DNA of 64,000 nucleotides from Magnetovibrio sp. (GTDB taxonomy: Bacteria; Pseudomonadota; Alphaproteobacteria; Rhodospirillales; Casp-alpha2). Location of the stretch: assembly GCA_002690705.1 (NCBI GenBank), contig NZFO01000016.1, positions 6,135 through 70,134 on the forward strand, in the 5' to 3' direction. The notes beneath the pieces were generated by a model. That model did no database searches and had not been told where the DNA came from. It worked only from the letters and a program-made list of their open reading frames with translations. Both the position numbers and the translations under genes were made by a program. Below, one piece after another: positions 57,801 to 64,000 of the stretch (its first letter is position 1; each line of letters starts with the position of its first letter).

Positions 57801-59510
57801 CCGAGAAACCAAGGACGGCATGGAGCGTGCCGTGGGTTCCTCTGCTCCGTCAAGGTTCTCCGTCTGGTCTTTGCGTAAGTTAGGCGATTCAACAATTGAT
57901 ATTACTTCTGCGAGAGAGGCTGGCTCCTCATACCGTGCTTCCAATTCAGTGGTAAAGGGCTCAATGGATTTAGGAACAGACTTCACATTTTCTAAGGGTG
58001 GGTCAACTGACTGGAAAAACGTGCTCAAACCTTGAAATAATGATCTTTTATCAAGAACCTCCCGTACCTTTTCCTGCCCATCCGGTACTTGTGTATCCGC
58101 AGACGCCAATCCTTCCGTTGCGGTGGTTGATGCAATTTTTATATTAACTAACTCTTTTGTAGCCTCAAAATCCTGTACCTTGTCCGCGGTCTGATTTTCT
58201 TTGCTCGCGTCAGTCTCAGTTGATTTAACAGGGCTTGGTCCAGGTTCTGGTTTTTTCTCAGACGTTTTTATTATATTCAAAAAGCTCGCAATCTTACCCA
58301 TAAATGGATTTGAATTTGAAACTTGATTAGTGGACTTTACGTTGGTTTCTTGATTGACTGGGGTCACCGGTGAATAAACCGAGGGAATTGATGGCTGCGG
58401 TTGCGCAGTTCCAATGATCTTAAGTTTTGGCGCAGTAGCGTTGACTGCCTTTCCAGACGGCTTCCAGAGACCCTCTGCCAGCGGTTTCAAATCTTCCTGT
58501 CCCGGGATGCGCTCCGCTAACTTTATCGCAGCTACAGACGGCTGGCGCGCTTTGGTAATATCTCCTTCTTTTGTTGTGGGGACTTCCTTGAATTTTAAAA
58601 AACCTTTAAATTTTTCAAGAATTTTTCTTTGATCCAAACCTGTCACGGATTCGAATACACCCACTGGCTTTTGGGTGACTTTAATAGAGGGGTTCTGATC
58701 ATTTGGCGCTAAATCAGATTTCATATTATCAGGCACCTGACCATCTCCAATGTTCGATAATACTCGATCTTCATCTAACTGCTGGCTAGGCCTGGCTGAG
58801 CGAGGAGGACCTAGAGATTTTGATCGCTCTACACGATTTTCAGATTTATCGATAATATCAGGAAATTCAAAACCCTGATTAATTGGGTCGGTTTGTTGTT
58901 TAGCCCTATCACGAACCTTTTCGCTAACCTGGCTATTCGCGGACATTATATCTTTGATTTGAGCTTGAATAGATGGTTGTGGTCGCACAGTTCCGATGAT
59001 CTGAATTTTTGGGGTCACGTTTTTGGGGGCTATAACTGATGGCTGCCACATCGTCTCAGCAATTGGTGCACGCTTTGTCTCGGCACTAACAGCGGGAGAT
59101 GACTGCGACAAAAGGGGCTTTTGACTAGTGCCGACCTTCGACGCTTTAACAATGGTAACAGGTACCGATTGAACGGGCGGCACTGAAACTTTTAGGTCAC
59201 TCAAACTTGGGCTCTGCAATCCACTGGGGGACTGATTTTGCATTTGTTTTACTGAAAGCAAATAATGTGCGACGCCATAATGCCCTTTGTCCACGGCCAA
59301 ATCGACAGGCCGGATGCCAAATTCATTGACCGCATCCAGATCAGCGCCACCGACAACGCTTGCTTTAACGCCATCTATATCGTCTGACCATACGGCGTCA
59401 AACAACCGCTTTGTTGCCAATGACAACCCACCATCCGCCCCGGCAAGTTGAGGGACAAAAACTGCAAGTCCGACGGCTAAAACTAGAGCCACGCGGACAC
59501 TTATACCCAT
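54900..59510 (-). CDS. Giant exported ankyrin-repeat protein with repeated linear motifs
   Basis: 1536 residues. A signal peptide (residues 1-25, cleaved near QLAGA) is followed by about two ankyrin repeats (30-90). A long Pro/Ser/Lys/Glu-rich, probably disordered spacer runs from 91 to about 1340, and a folded-looking C-terminal domain occupies about 1345-1536, with two cysteines at 1379 and 1390 and WPKDIATAFD, GIVQYVEG and LRWSAPPDTKNG. Short motifs recur in the spacer: W-x-P-[ST] ... IIGTxxPQPSI at 154-181, 348-375 and 1213-1240 (diverged at 1058-1088), and PS[LM]-x-x-R ... PSS-type units at 561-580, 671-690 and 933-954. AAGGAAG precedes the ATG. A periplasmic scaffold role is inferred. 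Not assigned to a named family. Confidence 0.75.
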   Translation of the reverse strand: MGISVRVALVLAVGLAVFVPQLAGADGGLSLATKRLFDAVWSDDIDGVKASVVGGADLDAVNEFGIRPVDLAVDKGHYGVAHYLLSVKQMQNQSPSGLQSPSLSDLKVSVPPVQSVPVTIVKASKVGTSQKPLLSQSSPAVSAETKRAPIAETMWQPSVIAPKNVTPKIQIIGTVRPQPSIQAQIKDIMSANSQVSEKVRDRAKQQTDPINQGFEFPDIIDKSENRVERSKSLGPPRSARPSQQLDEDRVLSNIGDGQVPDNMKSDLAPNDQNPSIKVTQKPVGVFESVTGLDQRKILEKFKGFLKFKEVPTTKEGDITKARQPSVAAIKLAERIPGQEDLKPLAEGLWKPSGKAVNATAPKLKIIGTAQPQPSIPSVYSPVTPVNQETNVKSTNQVSNSNPFMGKIASFLNIIKTSEKKPEPGPSPVKSTETDASKENQTADKVQDFEATKELVNIKIASTTATEGLASADTQVPDGQEKVREVLDKRSLFQGLSTFFQSVDPPLENVKSVPKSIEPFTTELEARYEEPASLAEVISIVESPNLRKDQTENLDGAEEPTARSMPSLVSRMTGMQVPSSEQRAPNGVHGTALPVPYAASDTYVGQVSRDNPILQVGPQLSGKKVLQPSIASEPLSVEAVTSSVEYSGLVSVSKPEAADNEKNARTFRDEERSKPSMVERIVKIFTPSSDELVETERAGSLGAEPKALAKRTRKASVTAETSLQVGIEPINSTKVISSFLATPPPSQILSPSFKRENILNYSKSDERVSEIVEEKIETQEHVRSLPADRAVTEFKSIKTQAVNQELDGGYHSVPHDSARRASLIIAEVKPVLQDSWEVPDIRESEANEIARQSKSKDRDSHSNPVLSNFLDLPKTEVSENNILPVVGAALPTSASTPPPFQRLNYSKSSTTSIEPPEPKMPDQRSDDRGTEYTPRSIPTLAERALETFSPASREPEISDVDTSLDVVRLKLIQASPESPSNPESQTFSEGISLGRTGSQPVANRSQQSHKGKSPLKTAAFSTQSRENPVIVAVPVAPQVRELVVELAPSHIKLSQVKNIWKTSGNGIQAIMPDVNTIVAAEISSRGPSVSSIMNPAADNKKSLGFIDWVTGIVDTKKTSKNTAEQAILNSVSPADKPNAQIATNAIDPIANKVKASTAATLGEGSFDKKSMNLPIPPAKRASGVPDSSSQEISKNKLKSFGLGRLGPEVQPEPFWQPTGDPTQMETPNIKIVGTAQPQPTISSLDLDMKSANKKIKVRPSAASDTARKLEIIANAKLTSVSEDKTPVADIISKVEAANHDFKSKSADMMPNIIRTDDLATLPPVNRRVKAPALGITIKNPAEIKTSLNASVALRNVSFNFGLDHKLGKNVSVRPKSDTVCIEKKRWQTQFCIETISWPKDIATAFDVKSSIYRGTRGIVQYVEGNAVQIHALFPSGEVWAISEHFKNLYGPPTEMPETWTALIGAPKRPNRVMRWHSQDEKSGKETLLEIREIDDLRWSAPPDTKNGVVRILNKGTGSVFQLLSKTDLLLVTLRNKN

Positions 59511-60077
59511 AATATCTTCCTTTTTATTCGCACGAACGGCAATTTTAATGATCCTAACAATATCTATCGAGAATAATCAAAGCTTCGGATCGTCACAATC
59601 TCGCAGATTTGTTATTTTTTCGTCAATATTTGTTCAATTTAATTTGAGCGTACCAAAGCCTTGCACGTTTTGAGCAGGTGGAACAGGGTCTAGTTTTATT
59701 ATTCTTAACGAGCCGATACTGTTGAGTTCAAATGCGGTCGCGAATTGCAGAATGAGGAGGTATCCTCCCGTATTTAATCCCAAAAACAAACCAGTTGCCT
59801 AATAATAGTTTTAAAAGGGTAATAACTGAGCATACTTAATGTCACAAGGATAGGCCCAGCTTATACAAGAATATGTGGATTTTTTCCAATCATGACTGTG
59901 GCTTTACGCGAGTTAACCCTAACAAAAAATTTTGTTCACACTTATCAAAGTTTTCTTCCCTATCATATCCCCTCGGTTGTGGATATGCGGCACACGGGAT
60001 AAAAGTGGTAATATTTTGATTTACGCTTTAGTTTTTAGTTATAACCCAACTGTCCTATCTTTCTTCGGCCCCACGCG
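59511..60077. other. Divergent gap between giant gene and OYE gene
   Basis: 567 AT-rich bases with promoters for both flanking genes expected. One short palindrome, GGAGG (59756-59760), TAT, CCTCC (59764-59768), is visible. No ORF or RNA gene is supported. Confidence 0.45.
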
Positions 60078-61340
60078 ATGAAAAAAAATGTAATTATTGA
60101 AAAGCAAAGTGCGGTAACCAATAACAAGGTTCCATTATTGTTTCAGCCAATCTCTATCCGGGGGGTTGAGCTTCCCAATCGAGTAGTCGTGGCACCAATG
60201 TGCCAATATCACTCCGATGACGGAGAACCAACCGACTGGCAGATCATGCATCTTGGCCGTTTGGCGGCCGGTGGTGCCGGTTTAGTTTTTGGTGAGGAAA
60301 CGGCTGTAGAACGACGAGGAAGAAAAACCTATGCGTGCGCAGGGCTGTATAAAAAGAAACATGTAAAAGCGTACCTCAGATTAACAAACCTTATACGTGA
60401 ACAGGGCGCAGTCCCTGCAATTCAATTGGGTCACGCTGGTCGAAAAGCCTCATGTCACACTGCGACTGAGAGCTGGAGACCATTAATAGATCAGGATAGC
60501 CAGACCGGGTACCCGCCGTGGCAGGGACTTGCTCCAAGCGCACTCAACCAATTACCCCGGCATTTTTTACCAAAAGAAATGGATCGTGATGACATCAAAA
60601 CCGTAATCGAGGCATTTCGCGTAGCGACTCATCGAAGTCTGGATGCGGGATACGATGTGATTGAAATACATGGTGCACACGGATATCTCATCCATCAATT
60701 TCTATCTCCGGTCAGCAACCATCGAAAGGATTCTTACGGTGGCGATTTAGCAGGCCGCATGCGGTTTGCGTTAGAAGTTGCAGAGGTCGTTCGCAGTGCC
60801 TGCCCCGACCGGCCTGTATTTTATAGAATCTCAGCAGTAGATGGTGAGGGTGGAATTTGGTCTCTGCCCGATTCTATCAGCTTGTCCCAAGAGTTGAAGA
60901 GCCGTCATATTGACCTAATTGATGTATCCTCTGGCGGCATTAGCGGCGGCAGTACAATGCCCCCAGTTCCTAGGATCCCCGGTTACCAAGTGGGGTTTTG
61001 CGAGCGTATTAAGCGAGACGCAGATGTGATGACTATTGCGGTAGGGGGTATAACGAAAGCACAGCAAGCGGAGGATATACTGCGCGCCTCTAAAGCCGAC
61101 CTCATTGCGCTGGCTCGTGAACTACTTTGGAACGCTGATTGGCCCGTTCACGCCGCCCATGAACTTGGGATTAAGGATCCTTTTTTCATGATTCCAAACG
61201 AATATGCCTTCAGGCTTCGTCAACGCGAAGAGCAAAAGACAATACCGATTAACCAAGGTGGCGACAAGACCAATGCAGCCATGCGCTTCCTCCTCGGAGA
61301 CAACCACAGCTCAAACTTAATCAAATTAAAAAACACATGA
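60078..61340 (+). CDS. Old-yellow-enzyme-family NADH:flavin oxidoreductase
   Basis: 420-residue FMN-dependent ene-reductase of the YqjM/thermophilic-like type. It shows LFQPISIRGVELPNRVVVAPMCQYHSDDG, LGRLAAGGAGLVFGEETAV, AIQLGHAGRKAS, EIHGAHGYLIHQFLSPVSN with the paired substrate-binding His residues (HGAHGY), and ALARELLWNADWP near the end. It reduces activated C=C bonds; the natural substrate is not predictable. It overlaps the downstream ketopantoate-reductase-like gene by 4 bases (ATGA). Confidence 0.92.
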   Translation: MKKNVIIEKQSAVTNNKVPLLFQPISIRGVELPNRVVVAPMCQYHSDDGEPTDWQIMHLGRLAAGGAGLVFGEETAVERRGRKTYACAGLYKKKHVKAYLRLTNLIREQGAVPAIQLGHAGRKASCHTATESWRPLIDQDSQTGYPPWQGLAPSALNQLPRHFLPKEMDRDDIKTVIEAFRVATHRSLDAGYDVIEIHGAHGYLIHQFLSPVSNHRKDSYGGDLAGRMRFALEVAEVVRSACPDRPVFYRISAVDGEGGIWSLPDSISLSQELKSRHIDLIDVSSGGISGGSTMPPVPRIPGYQVGFCERIKRDADVMTIAVGGITKAQQAEDILRASKADLIALARELLWNADWPVHAAHELGIKDPFFMIPNEYAFRLRQREEQKTIPINQGGDKTNAAMRFLLGDNHSSNLIKLKNT

Positions 61341-62389
61341 ACCCCAAAATCGCAATTGTTGGTTCTGGCGCCCTTGGCGGGCACGTTGGAGCTTACCTTG
61401 CTCGCGCAGGAACAGATGTTACGTTGATCGACCCATGGCCAGAACACGTTGAGCGCATGCGCTCCAGTGGGCTTACACTGCAAGGGCAAACTGAACCAGA
61501 GTGCTTCACGCAAAACGTGACCACACTGCATATTACAGAGCTTCAGAAAATTGCAAACACAAGGAATTTTGATTTCGCATTCATCAGCGTAAAGTCTTAT
61601 GATACCATTTGGGCAACTGAAATGATTCGTGCATATCTAACTTCGACGGGGTTCATAGTCTCGCTTCAAAACGGCATGAATGAAGAGCGCATCGCTGCAG
61701 TTGTGGGTTGGGGAAAAGTGCTCGGTTGTATCGCTTCAACCATCTCTGTTGAATTGGATGGACCCGGACACATTAAGCGGAATATTAAACTTGGCGGTGC
61801 CCAGCACATGATTTTTCGCATTGGTGAGCCACATGGACGTTTCTCACAACGGGCCTGCATGGTTGCCGAATTACTTTCTTTGGTCGATAGCGCCAGTGTT
61901 ACCACAAATTTGTGGGGTGAACGTTGGTCAAAGCTTGTTGTCAACTGCATGCGAAACCCCATCGCAGCTGCCACTGGTCGTGGAGGAAACGCCAATGACT
62001 CCGACGATTACACTCGTAAACTAAGCCTGCGTATCGCTGCCGAAGCTATTACTGTAGGATGGGCCCATGGATTTGAGTTGGAAAATATATATGGAATGTC
62101 CCCAGAAGATGTAGTCCGTGCCGTCGATGGCGACTCTGATGCGATGGATCGTGTTGAGTCACATTTATTCGAAAACATGAAACGGCGTTCAAACCAACAA
62201 CGCCCTTCCATGGGCCAGGACATCGAGAAAAGCAGACGTACAGAGATCGATTTTTTAAATGGTTTAGTTGTCGAAAAAGCTGCCGAAGTGAATATCGATG
62301 CATCGGCAAACATTGGTATCATTAAGGCGGTCAAACGAGTTGAGCGTGGCGAATGTAGTCCGAGTGTAAAAAATGTACACGGTTTTTAA
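61337..62389 (+). CDS. Ketopantoate-reductase-family protein
   Basis: 350-residue NADPH-dependent reductase of the 2-dehydropantoate 2-reductase family. The Rossmann start is IAIVGSGALGGHVGAYLARAG, followed by VSLQNGMNEERIA, the catalytic Lys region WGERWSKLVVNCMRNPIAA and a C-terminal MGQDIEKSRRTEIDFLNGLV. It is longer than PanE, and its pairing with an OYE gene suggests a catabolic or redox role rather than pantothenate synthesis. Its stop lies 2 bases from the convergent glyoxalase-like gene. Confidence 0.88.
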   Translation: MNPKIAIVGSGALGGHVGAYLARAGTDVTLIDPWPEHVERMRSSGLTLQGQTEPECFTQNVTTLHITELQKIANTRNFDFAFISVKSYDTIWATEMIRAYLTSTGFIVSLQNGMNEERIAAVVGWGKVLGCIASTISVELDGPGHIKRNIKLGGAQHMIFRIGEPHGRFSQRACMVAELLSLVDSASVTTNLWGERWSKLVVNCMRNPIAAATGRGGNANDSDDYTRKLSLRIAAEAITVGWAHGFELENIYGMSPEDVVRAVDGDSDAMDRVESHLFENMKRRSNQQRPSMGQDIEKSRRTEIDFLNGLVVEKAAEVNIDASANIGIIKAVKRVERGECSPSVKNVHGF

Positions 62390-62391
62390 TG

Positions 62392-63195
62392 TTAATCGCA
62401 AAATTCTAAAACCGTATCCAAAGCATCAAGCCTAATCAAGGTGCGATTATTATAGACCAAAATATTACAGTCAAGAAAATCAAGGTGATTGATATACGAG
62501 CGGTTCATGGCTGAGAAAGAGATACCGCCGAACATTGACAATTGCTGACCAAAAGGCGACGCTAATTTTTTATAGCGTTCAGCGTACTTAACAGAGCTCA
62601 TTATTGAGAGCTGTCCGCCTTTAAACTTGATCACTCCATTTACAGCTCCTATACCGAGCAATTGAGCAAACTTTTCGCACTGCCCGCCCGGCGGATCGGC
62701 GACAACAATTATCTCTGGAATGCTTCGAACCCCATTGGCATGTCCTTGCCACTCAGGTCGCCACACAAATTCAGGGGTTCGATGTTCACAGAAATATACG
62801 CGACCAGCGGGAAACACATCAGGACGAACAGTCACCGTGCGGAACCGCACCTGATGCTCCACGCCGCCAAGTTCGATAGGTCGTGAAAAAGAGAGCGGCG
62901 GATCACCTGCCATATCAAGAATTTTTAAGTGCGTATAAATTTTATCGACGTTATCAGTTTTAAAAACTAAACCATTTAAACCTACGGGTGCCTTCAAAAT
63001 ATCTCGTCGATTTGTAATCTCACCAACTGGTAAGCCAATGAGTTCGAGATAGTTTGTTCCAAAAATCATCAGATGATTGATTGACCCTAACGAATGCCTT
63101 CCCTTTGGTGTGAGAACAAAGCCTAAGGTCTTAAAACGGCGAGCTGCTTCATCCATGCCAAACTTTACATTAATGACCACGTGATCAAGTTGCAT
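62392..63195 (-). CDS. Glyoxalase-3-like (VOC fold) protein
   Basis: 267-residue protein of the vicinal-oxygen-chelate superfamily, closest in layout to the Glyoxalase_3 domain. The first VOC module starts QLDHVVINVKFGMDEAARRF, then GRHSLGSINHLMIFGTNYLELIG with candidate metal ligands His and Glu. HRTPEFVWRPEWQGHANGV marks the middle module. A second, weaker module follows. Three ATGs could start it (63231, 63210 or 63195); I take the one next to the domain. Substrate unknown. Confidence 0.8.
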   Translation of the reverse strand: MQLDHVVINVKFGMDEAARRFKTLGFVLTPKGRHSLGSINHLMIFGTNYLELIGLPVGEITNRRDILKAPVGLNGLVFKTDNVDKIYTHLKILDMAGDPPLSFSRPIELGGVEHQVRFRTVTVRPDVFPAGRVYFCEHRTPEFVWRPEWQGHANGVRSIPEIIVVADPPGGQCEKFAQLLGIGAVNGVIKFKGGQLSIMSSVKYAERYKKLASPFGQQLSMFGGISFSAMNRSYINHLDFLDCNILVYNNRTLIRLDALDTVLEFCD

Positions 63196-63308
63196 CTCAC
63201 AAGCGTTCATTATTAAAGTCATCACAACCATTACTGAAACGGCTGCGAGACTGTCTCAATTCACCCCTACAGCCCACTTGCCAGACCGATTCATCCATAA
63301 AGAAATAA

Positions 63309-64000
63309 TTAAGCACGGTCGCCACCACGTCGACCAATAACCACATCACGGTGGACCCATACCCCCATTAATAATCCAAACCCAATTAACAGGGTCATCA
63401 TCGCCGTGCCCCCGTAAGATATTAAGGGCAAAGGCACACCAACCACAGGGATTAACCCCATAACCATGGCTATATTTATGAAGACGTAGAGGAAGAACGT
63501 TACCGTTACACCCATCCCGACTAACCGACCAAAATGACTATGGGAACGCATTGCAATAGCAAACCCATAGACAAGAAGTAAAATGTAAAGGCTTATTAAC
63601 CCGAGGGCCCCAATCATTCCAAATTCCTCAGCCAACATCGTAAAAATAAAATCAGTTTGCATCTCAGGAAGAAATCTAAGGTGGCCCTGAGTCCCCTGCA
63701 TAAACCCTCTTCCAGATACCCCTCCAGACCCAAGCGCTATCTTCGACTGAATGATATGGTAACCGGCCCCCAGCGGATCCGACTCTGGATTCAAAAAGGT
63801 CATGATCCGTCTCTTTTGATAACTGTGAAGAAATTGCCAACTTACAGGCATTAAAGCCAAGCCAAGAACTGCGAGCGCCCCAAACTTCCATAAGCGCACA
63901 CCCGCAACAAAAAATAACCCCCCACTTGCCATAACTAGCATTATAGCAGTTCCTAGGTCTGGTTGCCGCAATATTAGCACTGTGGGTATCCCTACCATTA
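63309..64000 (-). CDS. rodA: RodA, SEDS peptidoglycan glycosyltransferase (3' part)
   Basis: C-terminal 229 or more residues of a FtsW/RodA/SpoVE protein; the gene continues past the window edge. Family sequence includes IPTVLILRQPDLGTAIMLV, the loop around FLNPESDPLGAGYHIIQSKIALGSGG, FLPEMQTDFIFTMLAEEFG (catalytic-loop Asp region) and VVGVPLPLISYGGTAMM. RodA polymerises lipid II during cell elongation together with PBP2. RodA rather than FtsW is inferred from the short C-terminal tail and the sequence of the QSKIALGSGG loop. Confidence 0.9.
   Translation of the reverse strand, partial: MVGIPTVLILRQPDLGTAIMLVMASGGLFFVAGVRLWKFGALAVLGLALMPVSWQFLHSYQKRRIMTFLNPESDPLGAGYHIIQSKIALGSGGVSGRGFMQGTQGHLRFLPEMQTDFIFTMLAEEFGMIGALGLISLYILLLVYGFAIAMRSHSHFGRLVGMGVTVTFFLYVFINIAMVMGLIPVVGVPLPLISYGGTAMMTLLIGFGLLMGVWVHRDVVIGRRGGDRA

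Noticed and set aside
55507-58632. Several 70-130-codon ORFs antisense to the giant protein
   Set aside because: They are mirror frames of a long repetitive coding region, with no ribosome-binding sites or family resemblance.

Overview
The window is from the chromosome of an alphaproteobacterium, probably a free-living or host-associated marine lineage near the Rhodospirillales/SAR116 part of the class. This placement is inference from gene content and order: a DivK-type response regulator, a sigma-32 RpoH, HisZ, a DUF1491 gene, a DUF952-pyrD pair, and the run pyrB-pyrC-plsY-topA-rnr-S41 protease-rpmG-divK. Base composition is moderately AT-rich. No tRNA, rRNA, CRISPR array, intact insertion sequence or prophage was recognised.

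Layout. 1-3.7 kb: gatC-gatA-gatB on the minus strand (gatB cut by the window edge), a periplasmic SH3-domain protein, and divergent ruvX. 3.7-8.7 kb: a quinone reductase, then the operon pyrB-pyrC-plsY-GST. 9.3-16.0 kb: topA, rnr, an S41/PDZ lipoprotein protease and rpmG. 16.1-21.7 kb: divK, a Crp/Fnr regulator, and an envelope-glycan group (GT2 glycosyltransferase, propeller-like protein, polytopic GT-C-like protein). 22.7-30 kb: hisZ-purA, a tail-anchored pseudokinase with a small membrane protein, rpoH and rluD. 30-36.8 kb: a small anchored protein, a JAMM peptidase, a threonine aldolase-like enzyme, a CaiB/BaiF CoA-transferase, an SGNH protein, and the glutathione-dependent formaldehyde detoxification pair. 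37.5-40.5 kb: Amt, an atypical SDR and a PCuAC copper chaperone. 41.9-49.3 kb: a second CoA-transferase divergent from a TPP enzyme, DUF1491, a parvulin, an alpha/beta-hydrolase-domain protein and DUF2062. 49.5-52.9 kb: nadK, an AbrB-type membrane protein, pyrD and DUF952. 53-54.8 kb: two decayed genes. 54.9-59.5 kb: one 1536-residue exported ankyrin/low-complexity protein. 60-64 kb: an old-yellow-enzyme gene, a ketopantoate-reductase-like gene, a glyoxalase-3-like gene and the 3' part of rodA.

Most genes are housekeeping (translation, pyrimidine and purine synthesis, DNA topology, RNA turnover, cell shape). Eleven gaps of more than 300 bases and at least two pseudogenes carrying in-frame stops suggest relaxed selection on accessory genes.

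The two most unusual loci are (1) the protein-kinase-like gene between purA and rpoH, whose catalytic-loop Asp is missing and which abuts a two-helix membrane protein, and (2) the giant signal-peptide-bearing protein, in which several short motifs recur along a disordered spacer between N-terminal ankyrin repeats and a cysteine-containing C-terminal domain.
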